Below are positions 24,080 to 34,112 of a stretch of DNA of 64,000 nt, in pieces. Source of the stretch: Hyaloscypha bicolor E (lineage: Eukaryota > Ascomycota > Leotiomycetes > Helotiales > Hyaloscyphaceae); the NCBI RefSeq assembly GCF_002865645.1, contig NW_020194518.1:1053463-1117462 (forward strand), given 5' to 3'. How positions within the stretch are numbered: position 1 is the stretch's first letter; every line of letters begins with the position of its first letter. Made by a program: the position numbers and the translations under genes. The notes beneath the pieces are model-generated. The model ran no database searches, had not been told where the DNA came from, and saw only the letters and a list, made by a program, of their open reading frames with translations.

Positions 24080-24424
24080 CTAGAGCTTGTTGATCTCATC
24101 GTTGACCATGTTGTTCATCTCGGGGTCGAGACCAGCTGGAAGGCCTTCCTTGGAGGCGAATTGGTCGATCGCTGCATCAACGTTGTCAGTTTGTATTCTC
24201 TCGAAGGAGATTGGAGATCGTGGAGAGAATGGGACTGCATACCAGAATCGACCATGGTGTCCTCAGTCTTGTCGTTGCTGCCGTTGCTACCGGGAGTTAG
24301 ATGCGGAGTGGTGGCAGGGAGAGGCGGGGAGAGCGCACGCATTGTTGGCGTTGTTATCTCCGTCATTTCCGCCTTGTCCAGTGGCGTCCTGCTCAAGCTC
24401 CTGGAATTCGTTTTCGAGACCCAT
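24080..24424 (-). CDS. Small conserved-looking acidic protein, 73 residues, three exons
   Basis: A short gene found only by splicing: exons 24339-24424, 24243-24286 and 24080-24171, with introns of 52 and 71 bp (GT..AG; the second has donor GTATGC). The product runs MGLENEFQELEQ, then a Gly/Asn/Asp-rich linker, then DTMVDSAIDQFASKEGLPAGLDPEMNNMVNDEINKL. It is soluble, acidic and has no Cys or signal. All three joins keep the frame, and the C-terminal exon reads like a conserved helical segment, which argues for a real gene. Function is unknown and the family was not recognised. A (GGAAC)-type pentanucleotide run lies 25-50 bp upstream of the start. Confidence 0.7.
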
Positions 24425-24927
24425 GGTGACTGATTGGTAGATGGACGGAACGGAACGGAACGGAATGGTCTGCGGACACATCACAGTGTTAACCAACGTC
24501 CAGATAAAGTTCCGCCAAGATCTGGGCACATATGCAACTCACGATTTGAATGGATGTGTGTGGATGTGTCTGGATTGGAAGAGTGAGATGCAGAGCCAAG
24601 ACTTAAGGGGGGCGGGCCAAGACTTCTTATACCCCCCTCGTTTGCTGTGGGGTCCCAATTGAGAGCCTATAAAGCTTGTTTCTCGATCTTTCAAGGGTAA
24701 GCTGAGGATTCTTGGCCAATTGCGTCAAGTTTCTGCAGCGTGATGTCCTTTGCTTCTTATCTGGGCGTGGGAGACTGGCCCGTCCCTGATTCGGATCACA
24801 GCGCCGGCGGAGCGAGGGCGAATTGGGAGCTCCCATTCCAGGGTCCACTAGGCCCAAGTGAACCCTTTCAGATAAGCGCCTCATAATCTGCTGCAAGGCC
24901 GGCTGAATGCTGCCAAGCGGATACCTA
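24425..24927. other. Intergenic region, promoter side of the small gene
   Basis: It contains a short CGGAA pentanucleotide run (about 24446-24468) directly upstream of the 73-residue gene and then unremarkable sequence up to the transposon end. The base pair TA at 24926-24927 is the left target duplication of the transposon. Confidence 0.3.
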
Positions 24928-25139
24928 CAGTCGGTCCGATCCAAAAGCGACAAAACGGTCGCTCTTTTACGCCCATAATAACTTTTCAACCACAACCCCA
25001 ATTAATTAATACTAAGTAATGCGATTATAGAGTAGAACCAGGCGAAAAATACCTATTAATCAGATTTTTGATACGATTTGTGGTTTATTAATAATCGAGG
25101 TTTAAAGTGCACGGACCCTTTTTACTTTTTTGATTTTTC

Positions 25140-25170
25140 ACCATACAAAACGCGAATATATTTGCTCGCT
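25140..25170 (+). repeat. Internal direct repeat, copy 1
   Basis: 31-bp sequence starting ACCATACAAAACGCGAATAT. It is repeated exactly at 25820-25850 in the same orientation. Both copies are followed within a few bases by the palindrome TCACGTGA. Confidence 0.9.
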
Positions 25171-25412
25171 AAGGTCACGTGAGCCCGTACTTCAAGGGAA
25201 GATCGCAGCATCTCACCAGCCTTATTATTAATATAATATTAATATTTAAGCCCTATAAGCTTAGAAAAACCTTCCTAAATATTAAATATAGCTTTCTCTG
25301 GTACTATACATATTATATATATAGTAGGGCCATAATTATATGGGATTCAAGCTAATTTTGGCCAAACTAAATCCATAAGCCTTACTTGAGATAAGAAACT
25401 TACTAGTCTGTT

Positions 25413-25691
25413 CTACAAGTCTCTGATCTCGCTTGCAAATATAGGCTTCTCCAAAATAATCGTCTTATTACCACTAATAAAAAGCTTCTGCTGAACCCAA
25501 AAGAGCATTGAATCTTCAAGCTCTACTTCATTACTTTGTGAAATATCAGAATTATCAGAATTATCCTCTATATTAGAGGGTTTCCCATGCCATTCGTCGA
25601 TAGTTACTTGGATTGCAGCTTCTTTAGCTATGGTGAGAACTGTGATTGAATCAAGAATTGAATTAGCTCGCTTGCGTTTCTGAAGGCTCAT
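25413..25691 (-). CDS. Small ORF inside the TIR transposon, unknown
   Basis: 92-codon frame from an ATG (MSLQKRKRANSILDS), with a basic N-terminus, an acidic Ser/Asn/Asp middle (EDNSDNSDISQSNEVELED) and a hydrophobic C-terminal third. It has no transposase catalytic motif and the family was not recognised. It may be a remnant of a transposase tail or a captured host fragment. It stays open although the surrounding DNA is AT-rich and full of stops. Confidence 0.35.
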   Translation of the reverse strand: MSLQKRKRANSILDSITVLTIAKEAAIQVTIDEWHGKPSNIEDNSDNSDISQSNEVELEDSMLFWVQQKLFISGNKTIILEKPIFASEIRDL

Positions 25692-25819
25692 AGAGGTAGC
25701 TATTGGAAGTATTCAAAAAGGGCACTTGATTGGGTTTGTGGTTATTGAGGTATTAATATAATCGTGGAAAAGCAGTTAACTTAGGGGGGTAGTCACGTGA
25801 CAACCAAAGTAAAAAAACG

Positions 25820-25850
25820 ACCATACAAAACGCGAATATATTTGCTCGCT
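25820..25850 (+). repeat. Internal direct repeat, copy 2
   Basis: Exact second copy of the 31-bp repeat at 25140-25170, again followed closely by TCACGTGA. Confidence 0.9.
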
Positions 25851-26018
25851 TAATCACGTGAATTATATCTCCCTTAATAATAAAGATATTATAATTTTGA
25901 GAACATAGAATTAATTCCTAGAGTATATAGTATAGTTTTAATTAATACGATTTATATCAATTAGTATTGTGGTGGTTTTTTTTTTTTTTTTTGTCGCTTT
26001 TGGATCGGACCGACTGTA

Positions 26019-27770
26019 GATGAGGGGTAGATATGGGTCTCGAAGGCGCTGTGCCCTGCTGAACTACTGGATCCTGTTCAATCGGGTTTGGCATGGCAAG
26101 CTTGCAGCAAAAATGCAGCGAGCGTCATTATCCGCTGGATTCCTGGCCAATCAACCCTTAATGTGCGTCGAATAGACAGATCTGGCTCGTTTGCAAAGAG
26201 TTAAACTGGATACGGGAGGTAAACAAGCTTGAGGGGGAATATGCGAAGCACCAACTGGACGGACGGAAGAGGAATGGAGGGGGGCATTTCCTTATCTTTG
26301 GCTTTTCTCGAGTGGGGTGTGGGCTGAGAGGGGGCAGTCGAGGAGCGCTTGCCAGGGTTTCTGCGGCATTTACAATGATCGGCCGAGCCAGAAGAGCAAG
26401 GAGGATGATGAAGGGAGGCTCCAGCACCAGCACCCTCGAGCCGACTCCTATACGTGGTGACTGTGGAAGTGCAGCTAGGTTGATGGATCAGAAGGGCTCG
26501 AGCGAGTTAGATATACAGAAGGAATTTAGTATGAGGTTTTTCATCAAGCTCTGCGAGGAACATAAAGCATTGTGCGTTTTACGAACCTAGCCTGGGATCC
26601 AGACATTCTTATCATGATACAGATTTTCCCTACCCGCAAGAAGACGTGGGAACTGTATCTCTTCTGACACGGCAACTTCTCGATTCTCGAGCCCTGGCAC
26701 AACTATATAACCCTTGTGAGAGAGCTCTATTTCAGGTGGATTATTGGTGTGTACCAGGGTAGGCGATCCAGATCGTGAGTACGGGATATCGGGGCTGGTG
26801 TTTTTTATTATGCAAATGGGAGAAACTGATCTCCCACATGCTAAATATCATGGGTTTTTTTTTTGGGGGGGGGGGAGGGGTGGTGGTTGAACTGACTTGT
26901 TAACTTCCAGAGAATGGTTGAGAAAGGCGACGGTGGATAAAAGTTATTGAACAAAATTAGCAGAGGCAGTCAAGTGGCCTCTGGTACTCACGAGATCAAA
27001 TATGGTCAGATAGCGTAAGTCATTGTAAGAGAAATCGACTTGAATATCTCGCAACTTACTCAAAAAGAGCACACAAAATTGGAACTACATCCTGAATGCA
27101 TTTTTGGCATACACCGCCTTGTAATTAAGTCTGCGATACTGCGATATGAGACGAATCCGCGCATCATAGCACGTCACGCAGAATTGTTACTGGATTCATT
27201 CATGTCCGATAGGGCCTCGAAGCAAAGTATGTTTACAGCAATTGTCGCTAGCCACGTTGCCACAACTCACATCATTCGATATTTCAAGTATTCAGCCGGC
27301 AAACAGAATAGCCAACCCAAGGCTGTAATTGGAAATTGGAAACATTCAAGACATTCGCGCGAGTGGAGAATCCGGTATAAACAAGTCCCCAGCTGCCTTC
27401 GTAGAGAAGCATTGAGTGTCCCTTGCATTGGTTGACAACAATGGCGATACATTGCCTTGCTTCACGGTGATTGTCCTTACAGATGAACGGCTTCCTTCAT
27501 AATAGAATGTGGTTAAACCAGACTCTCCACCCTCCCTCTATGCTTGCGTTTGTCCACGCGATCGACAAAATAGTTTCACATGTTTGCAATTGTTGGCAGA
27601 ACGTTCTGGATGGACTGGATGCAAAGCTTGGTTTCAACGTCTAAGAGCTACTTCCGAGTACGGCAACTCTATCGCATATTTTACACTACTATCGAGGAAA
27701 TGATCCAAGATATAGTAGAGAACTAGGTACAAGTTCTCTCTTAAATGAATTATTGTTTCCATCAGCGAGC
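26019..27770. other. Intergenic region, no supported gene
   Basis: Open frames (for example 27040-27435) begin at non-ATG codons and show no motif. Adjacent homopolymers, ten T then eleven G, occur at 26855-26875. Part of the right end may belong to the CorA-like pseudogene that follows, but no confident exon could be assigned. Confidence 0.3.
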
Positions 27771-28325
27771 AGGTTTCGAAAGCGTCTTCAAAGCTTTGTC
27801 AACTGAGTGGGACAAACGTGATCAAATTGCCAAACTTTCTTCATCTGGTTCGAAAGAAAGATGAAGAAATGGTGAGTCTAGGCAATGGGTCAGTAGCCCT
27901 CCTGGTTCATATTTGTTCTTCAGCCAACATCCAGACAACTTTTCAATGCATCAACCGTGAGAGGAGCGCCTAAGAGCACTGAAATGGCTAGTATAAGCAT
28001 CCGGCAAAATCAATGCATCTTCGTTTTCGCAGTAACAACCATAATTTATTTCCTGCTCGGCTTTGTCACAGTGATTACACCTTAATTTAAAGAACTGAAC
28101 CTGCTAACTCGAGGTATGGAGTCCATCTTCGGCATGCACCTCTTCGATACCACAGACCCTGGGGTATCAGCATCCCAAAAGAAATTCTAGATCACTGTTT
28201 TTGTGCTTTCAGTAGCAACTTACGCCACAACATTTGTTGCATACTGGCTTGTCAGGAATCGCAAGGACGAACCAACTAAAGAAAACGTCCAATATAGAAA
28301 AGTAGAGAAAAGACGAGCACGGTGA
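27771..28325 (+). pseudogene. CorA-like membrane protein, C-terminal part, decayed
   Basis: Resembles the C-terminal end of fungal CorA/ankyrin-type membrane proteins: a coiled segment (ISEQVSKASSKLCQLSGTN), a linker SIRQNQCIFVFAVTTIIYFLLGFVT forming the first membrane helix, then SIFGMHLFDTTDPG, where GMH stands at the GMN signature of CorA channels, and a second helix (ITVFVLSVATYATTFVAYWLV) with a basic tail ending at TGA 28323-28325. Two introns can be placed (27872-27923, and one interrupting GFVT/SIFGMH). TAG at 28188-28190 replaces what is probably a Trp codon, a change typical of RIP. No intact N-terminal half was found upstream. Confidence 0.6.
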
Positions 28326-28759
28326 AGAGCTGCCCGTAGAAGGAGCAGAGATAAAAGCCGTTTATGGAAAGTCGATCCTAAGCAAGGGTACGATTCTTGG
28401 CTTTTTTAAATGGCGGGTAAAAGGAAGAGGTCTCTAAGGCATAGGTGGCGGCCACTCCCGACGCATCAATATATTTCAGAGTCAAGAGGAAGTATCTGCA
28501 AGTGCAGTGTAGCCGTTGGCAAGTCCAAGCCAGACGCTAAGATCCACTAAATGCCCCAACTTGCCCCCACTTTCCAAAACTCATTAAAACTTCATGGGCA
28601 CCTCCTTCATTCGTTATTTATTTTTTACCATTCTATACTGCTCATAAAAGTTTTGGCCATCTCACCCGAAGTGAGGCCACAACCTCACAATCATTTCGGT
28701 CCAGCCCAGCTATCACTATATTCAACCCACTCTTCAGACCATAGCATCGACTCTCAAAA
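28326..28759. promoter_or_regulatory. Intergenic region, promoter side of the HAD phosphatase gene
   Basis: About 430 bp between the pseudogene and the phosphatase start. The last 200 bp are CT/CA-rich, as is usual for a fungal 5' leader. Nothing else was seen. Confidence 0.3.
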
Positions 28760-29635
28760 ATGATGACTGCGATCCAGTCCCCAACCCCGGCTCTCAAAAC
28801 CAACCCCAAATTCATCTTCTTCACTGACTTCGATGGCACCGTTACGCAGCAAGACAGCAACGATTTCATGATCGAGAACTTTGGCACTGGCCCGGCTCGA
28901 CGGAAGGAGATGTTCCAGGATGTTCTCTTCGTTCGCCGAACCTTCCGCGACGCCTTCAAAGAGATGTTGGACGGCATTACTCTCCCCTTAAACGAGTGTA
29001 TTGAGGCGCTCCTACAGAATATCGCCTTGGACGAGGGGTTCAAGGAGTTCTATACTTGGGCACGGACGAATCATATCCCTGTGGTGGTCCTCAGCGGCGG
29101 AATGGAGCCCATCATTCGCGCCCTGCTCGCTCATCTCATTGGTGAGGATGAAGTGAAGACGTTGCCCATTATGAGTAACGATGTTGCACCGCGTCCCGGA
29201 AAGAGTCTCGAGGATGAAGGGGGTTGGGAGATAGCGTATCGTGATGATAGGTAAGTTGCCCTGAAGTCTACTTTAGAATTAGGTCTTGACAATAGTGAGC
29301 CAGCTCCTTTGGACATGATAAGGCTCTCGCAATCCGGCCATACGCCACCCTTCCTGACGACAAGAGACCCATCTTGTTCTACGCCGGTGATGGTGTATCG
29401 GACCTTTCGGCGGCTAAGGAGACGGATTTGCTCTTTGCAAAGTCAGGCCATGGTAGGTGGCAACAAATCCCCTTGTGTGCGCAAATGCTAACCAATGTCA
29501 GATCTCGTCACTTACTGCAAAAATGAAAAGGTTCCATTCAAGACATTTGAGAACTTCTCGGAGATTCTAGGCATACTGAAGGACATTGTTGCAGGCAAGA
29601 CGAGTGTAAAAGATGTTGCTGCTGGCGGAGCATGA
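28760..29635 (+). CDS. HAD-superfamily phosphatase (phosphoserine/DKMTP-phosphatase-like)
   Basis: Small-molecule phosphatase of the haloacid dehalogenase fold. Three exons, 28760-29250, 29304-29452 and 29502-29635, give 257 residues. All four HAD motifs are present: motif I TDFDGTV (residues 22-28, Asp nucleophile at 23), motif II VVLSGG, motif III Lys in FGHDKAL, and motif IV YAGDGVSDLSAA. The second join restores FGHDK and the third restores GHDLVTYCKN. The layout matches the subfamily that includes 2,3-diketo-5-methylthiopentyl-1-phosphate phosphatases and phosphoserine phosphatases, but the substrate cannot be assigned. Two ATG codons are adjacent at the start; the first is used here. 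Confidence 0.93.
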
Positions 29636-30078
29636 GTCAGAATTCATAGAGTCCGCTCTTTCTCACAGATTTTCGTTGATGAAGAGTACCAATAGACTTT
29701 TAGAAAAGCTTCAGTTTTAGTAAGGTTAAGTTGAATGATTGGATCAAGAGCCTGATTGCCGAGGCCCTCCACTGAACCCCTGCATGCGGGATTTTGCACT
29801 TTCAACCCCCCCTTGAAACATCCTTGCAGAAGTGCAACCAGAAGCGCGAGCCACTTAGAGAGTGGTTCGCTTGTTCATCGTGTCACTCAGCTTGAACCCT
29901 GAACTTCTGTTAGTTTGGTGATTGGTGGCGTTTCATCCCCTGAATAAATTCCACCCTCAGTGGCCACCAGACCATCTTCACTCGTTGATAAACTCGATCA
30001 CCTCTGAGGAATTTCCCTTCCATTCTTCGCCACTTTCTCTTCTTTTGACGCGTTCTTTAATTCACGGTGCATCTGATC
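29636..30078. promoter_or_regulatory. Intergenic region, promoter side of the Clr5 gene
   Basis: About 440 bp with no open frame of note. The last 150 bp are CT-rich, typical of a 5' leader. Confidence 0.3.
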
Positions 30079-31461
30079 ATGAACCTCCAGAACATTGTGG
30101 AACCTGTGACGACAAAAGCATCGCGACACTCGCAAGGCTCCAGGTTGTCACGTAGCGGCACTTGGAACTCTTGCAAAGATGAAATCTACAGAGTATATAT
30201 GACGGAGAGGAACACGTTACCAATGACCATGGAATTGTTTCAGACACAATATGGCCTCAAAGCATGGTGCGTACTATTTCCTTCCAAGAAGCTTGAGTTT
30301 TTTCATGTCTCCAGGTGTGTCCGAAACATGCTGATCTTAATTCTAGTGCACGGACATGGAAGTCGAAGCTCAAGGAATGGAAGTTCGACAAGTATTTGGT
30401 TGATAGAGAGAAGGATGTCTCAATCGCGAAGGTAGCTAAAAGGAGAAGGGAGGGTAAGACGACGGCTCTCCTTCGTGAGGACCGACAGATCAGTCCCGGA
30501 AGGCTTGCCGATTTTAAGCGGAGGAAAAGGGAGAGTAGTGTTGTGGTAGTATCTCCAAGTACTGGTGAGTTGTTTCCATTGGGAAGGACGCGGGTTCCTT
30601 GGTTGACACTCGAGTGTAGAAACCGCAGAAGACTTGGCATGCCATTCCCCATTGAACGGAGAGGAAGCCACTACGCACGGAGTCATAAATCAGAGGCCGT
30701 CTAGTCAGCATCAAGATTCCGATTCAACATTGGTTGGCATATCACGTGCAGCTTCTCTCAACTGGTTCAAGACAGTGGCGAACGATAGTAGCCTGTTCTT
30801 ATCGGCTCGCGCCGCTGGTCTGGTGCGGATTTTAGTCAAAGATCTTGAGGACGAGCTCGAAAGAACAGAGCAGAATGGGGAACCCATCAATGCCTCTCTT
30901 TGGTGGAATTTCGGTACGTCAGGAATCAATGTTTGGTGTGATTATTGCCTGAAGATAATTGGTGATCAAGTATTGTATGGTGAGCAGTTCTGTCGGTATC
31001 TTTCTTTTCAGAAAAGTCGTTACTTATGGACTGATAGATTGCCATACATGCCCAGACCTTACCGGAGGTAACTGGGTAATATCGTACTGTTTTGAGTGTA
31101 ACTACAGCAAGAAAACTCTTTGTCAGGCCGAAAACCACCAATTAGTGCGCGATGACTGTTTTAAATCCTCCAGATGTCTCGATGCAGCATATCCGGACCT
31201 GGAAAGATGGTGCGATGCGGTAGATTGCGGAAAGAAGATCTCGGGGCTTTACTTTCGTGAGTGGACCACGGACACGTGTCAAGTAACAAATTGCTTACTT
31301 TCACTTTAGACTGTTGTATATGCGACAGTGACAATTTTGATCTCTGCTTACAATGCGTTATGGGAGGCCGCGTATGTCAGGATATGGGTCACGTTCTTTC
31401 ACCTGGTGTGAGACCAATAGAGAGAGAGATAGGCTGTGAAGAAGCTTGCACTCAGATATAG
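30079..31461 (+). CDS. Clr5-domain protein with two ZZ-like zinc fingers
   Basis: Five exons, 30079-30266, 30347-30564, 30620-30979, 31038-31256 and 31310-31461, give 378 residues. Residues ~33-85 form a Clr5 domain (TWNSCKDEIYRVYMTE, LPMTMELFQTQYGLKA, then after splicing ARTWKSKLKEWKFDKYL), a module found in fungal putative regulators. A basic linker follows (KRRREGK, KRRKRE). The C-terminal third carries two cysteine-rich units with ZZ-type spacing: WCDYCLKII..DCHTCPD..YCFECN..H, and WCDAVDCGKKISGLYFHCCICDSDNFDLCLQC..H. The second is rebuilt across the last intron. ZZ fingers bind peptide N-termini or ubiquitin-like partners. The combination suggests a nuclear protein-interaction role, which is inferred. 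Confidence 0.85.
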
Positions 31462-31830
31462 TCATGAGACCATTTACTTCTAGCTTGAGGATTTTTCTGA
31501 GAGCTGCTTCAAGTCACCGAAGTTGAATTTATGTCTCTACTTTATAATTTTTACCAACTGTACGAAACCATCTCCAAGTAGACCGTCTAAGTCTCAAGCT
31601 CTAATTGGTGCTTGGCTTTCGGAATAAAAACCTTTTTTGCCCTCTTAAATCGCAAGCTAAGCCCCAATCTAAATTCCAGTCACCAATTCTTAGTGCTAAG
31701 GATATATCATCGTTCCACCTTGGCCTGAGAGCAATATGAACATGATCCCCATTGTGTCCCTTGCTTTAAACAATAGGTTCTGGTTTCCACGTCTCCAACG
31801 CCACTATTGATGACCAGTTTCTTGTGACCT
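31462..31830. other. Intergenic region between convergent genes
   Basis: About 370 bp holding the two 3' ends. Nothing else was seen. Confidence 0.3.
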
Positions 31831-32010
31831 TCAATACGTGAAGAGCCACGTCACAAATACCAGTAAAACTGGTATTGTTCCAATCATTCCGAAGATCGTG
31901 CCAATAATCTCTACTGCGAAAAAATTGTTGTGACTTGCGGCTGGCGCAGCCGTAGATGTAGGGTTGGATACAGTGCTGAGGGTGCTACTACGCCTGAGGT
32001 CGTCGTCCAT
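31831..32010 (-). CDS. Short single-pass membrane protein or terminal exon
   Basis: A 59-residue frame from ATG 32010 (MDDDLRRSSTLSTV) has an acidic/Ser-Thr N-terminus and one membrane segment, FFAVEIIGTIFGMIGTIPVLLVFVTWLF, ending just before the stop. A tail-anchored topology would fit. A good acceptor (CTGCCCAG) lies 12 bases before the ATG, so this may instead be the last exon of a longer gene whose upstream exon was not identified. Such short TM ORFs occur next to HET genes in fungi; a functional link to the HET gene upstream is speculative. Confidence 0.4.
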   Translation of the reverse strand: MDDDLRRSSTLSTVSNPTSTAAPAASHNNFFAVEIIGTIFGMIGTIPVLLVFVTWLFTY

Positions 32011-32204
32011 GAATAGAGCTTCCTGGGCAGAGTGTAAGGTGAGGGAGGTTAGCAACTAGATAAGAGCCAAAAACCTCCTAACCAAATACAGAGCACAAGA
32101 GGTAGAAGTTGACTGATACTGCGGGTGATTTCGTGCCTCCACCTTGGTTTGGAACTTAACGCCTCTGAGCCCATATTCCTCGCGTAGTTTTCGACAAAAT
32201 GCAT

Positions 32205-34112
32205 TCAACGAAGAGCGTACACTGTGTAATTATCCGCCTGACCTTCGTAATACTTCCACCCCACCTCAGATTCGACATAAGATTCGCCAACCAATATACA
32301 TTTCTTGATCGGCAAATTTTCCATGTCACAAGCCAGCCTGGCGCCTCTTCTAGGATCATCTTGAACACCCTTTTTCGCTTCGAAAGCGGTCTTAATTTCA
32401 CGCTTGAGATCTTCAGTTGGATCTTCGGGATCTGGTCGCAGGACGACCGAGACATAGGATCCAGCTAGAAAAACGACCATATCTCCAACTCTGGCCTTCT
32501 TTGGCACAATTCCAACGTTACCTGACTTGGTGATTGCAAGTCTTCTTCCCGTCAAGACTGCTGGATAATCCCCAATTCTCAAATATAGCCACATGAGAGA
32601 TTCCATACCATCACTGTCACTTCCTACCATGATATGACCTTCTTTCGCACGACCCTCGAGCCAATTTCTGAGCTGAGGGAGAAATCGCTTGTGTGTCTCT
32701 ACTTCATCCACCTCCGCGTCTTTCTGGGAGCGGAGGAAATCACTGCCCATGACTTGCAGCCACTCATCTGCAAGACTCAGACACAGTTCCTCATGCCGTG
32801 CTTCCTTTCCACGCAGACTGACGTGGCGATGCTGCCCAGTCTCGTCGCCTGACCACCATGCACCTGCTCCGTAGAGAGTTTCCAGTTCGTCCGCAGCTTT
32901 CTGATACCTTTCTCTGGCAGCGATATTCATTTCGGACGGGTTTGGTAATACAAAACTCAAGTCACTCACAACGTCGACTTGATAGCCTACATATGCAAGA
33001 ACGAGGGGGCGGCTGACGAAGGCGTAATGGTATTTTGGGTTAAGCTGAAGACGTCTGGTGAGGTTTTCGCAGTACATAGATACGAGACCTGAAGATGAGA
33101 GACTCCAATCTGGAGCCCACGATGCAAGGCCTTCAATCTTGCTTAGTTGGTCCCTGCTTGCATCGGGGAAAAACTTCACAGGTCCTTCAGGTCCAACTTC
33201 CTCAAGAAGAAACCGAGCAGCATCTTCAAAGACTTCAGCGCAGCTTTTCGTATAGTCAACTTTAACATAACGAACCAGGGTGTCTGTATCCGCGGCCAAA
33301 AACATGTGAGCAAATATGAAGTCGCGCGGGTCGGTTGCTCCCAGCCCTCTCCTTGCCGTCAAGTGCACAATCATTTTCTGATTCAAACCTCGAGCATAAT
33401 TCATGTCTGCAAGCACTTGAAGCTCTCTAGGTCGACCTTTTTGGTAGCTTCCTGAACCGGGAACGACTAAGAGGTTGCATAGGTCCGTCCATCTGGCTCG
33501 AAGGTTCCCACATTGAACCCACGGATCTCGGGATAAAACCAGTTCCTGAAAGATCCAAACTCGACTGAACCAGGGCAACCTGAGAAGGCCATTTGCAGCG
33601 AGGTTTTCAAGATCACCAGTAGTTGTGGGTCTGCTCACAACGCCAGTTGTGTTGGATGGAGCAGCTTGCAGGATTATCTCGTAGCAATCTGTTAAGGAAC
33701 CAAGATGAATGACAGTATGGTGCGCAGTGGAGTATATCTGATCCATGAGTCCAACTTGGCTACTTCGCTCTGCCAGATTAGATTGTTCGATGCAAAGAGC
33801 ATCAGCCCAGATGCGCAAGACTCGGGACGGATCCCGGAGATCCCGAAGAGCAGCTTCCAAGGTCGCTGTTATGGTGAAGCGATGCCCATCAACGTAGATT
33901 GAGCCAGTTTGAGTCGGATCTCCCCAGACGTACGATAACGCCGTGTAGTGATCAATGATATCGCGGTCGCAATGAGAGAGTCTAGTGTGAAATAGAGTGC
34001 ATCGTAGGTCAGCGGTGTGTGACGAGGAAGGCTCAAGTAGAATGAGTCTAAAAGAGTCCGGTTCGATAAGGCTTCTGTACTTGAAGGGCTCTGATTCCAC
34101 TGCGAAAGCCAT
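32205..34112 (-). CDS. HET-domain (heterokaryon incompatibility) protein
   Basis: Intronless gene of 635 residues. The HET domain lies in the first third: DHYTALSYVWGDPTQTGSIYVDG, then LEAALRDLRDPSRVLRIWADALCIEQSN and ERSSQVGLMDQIYSTA, matching the conserved blocks of the family, whose members trigger programmed cell death after fusion of genetically different hyphae or act in innate-type responses. The C-terminal half ends with the common tail region VVFLAGSYVSVVLRP..CILVGESYVES. No NACHT, ankyrin or WD repeats are attached, so it would act with a partner or as a stand-alone executor. HET genes are numerous and polymorphic in Pezizomycotina, so an allelic partner is not implied by position. 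The ATG at 34112 starts directly before the typical short leader. Confidence 0.95.
   Translation of the reverse strand: MAFAVESEPFKYRSLIEPDSFRLILLEPSSSHTADLRCTLFHTRLSHCDRDIIDHYTALSYVWGDPTQTGSIYVDGHRFTITATLEAALRDLRDPSRVLRIWADALCIEQSNLAERSSQVGLMDQIYSTAHHTVIHLGSLTDCYEIILQAAPSNTTGVVSRPTTTGDLENLAANGLLRLPWFSRVWIFQELVLSRDPWVQCGNLRARWTDLCNLLVVPGSGSYQKGRPRELQVLADMNYARGLNQKMIVHLTARRGLGATDPRDFIFAHMFLAADTDTLVRYVKVDYTKSCAEVFEDAARFLLEEVGPEGPVKFFPDASRDQLSKIEGLASWAPDWSLSSSGLVSMYCENLTRRLQLNPKYHYAFVSRPLVLAYVGYQVDVVSDLSFVLPNPSEMNIAARERYQKAADELETLYGAGAWWSGDETGQHRHVSLRGKEARHEELCLSLADEWLQVMGSDFLRSQKDAEVDEVETHKRFLPQLRNWLEGRAKEGHIMVGSDSDGMESLMWLYLRIGDYPAVLTGRRLAITKSGNVGIVPKKARVGDMVVFLAGSYVSVVLRPDPEDPTEDLKREIKTAFEAKKGVQDDPRRGARLACDMENLPIKKCILVGESYVESEVGWKYYEGQADNYTVYALR

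Larger units (their letters stand above)
24928..26016. mobile_element. TIR transposon with TA target duplication (Tc1/mariner/pogo-like, probably non-autonomous)
   Basis: The ends are perfect 28-bp inverted repeats, 24928-24955 and 25989-26016, beginning CAGTCGGTCCGATCCAAAAG. Each end is flanked by TA (24926-24927 and 26017-26018), the target duplication of the Tc1/mariner superfamily. Length is 1089 bp, too short for a standard transposase, and the interior is AT-rich. The only sizeable open frame is on the minus strand at 25413-25691 (92 residues). Two 31-bp direct repeats (25140-25170, 25820-25850) lie inside. A 17-T run abuts the right repeat. The superfamily call rests on TSD and TIR form only. 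Confidence 0.85.

Noticed and set aside
27040..27435. 131-codon open frame
   Set aside because: Starts at TTG, shows no family similarity and lies in a gene-poor stretch.
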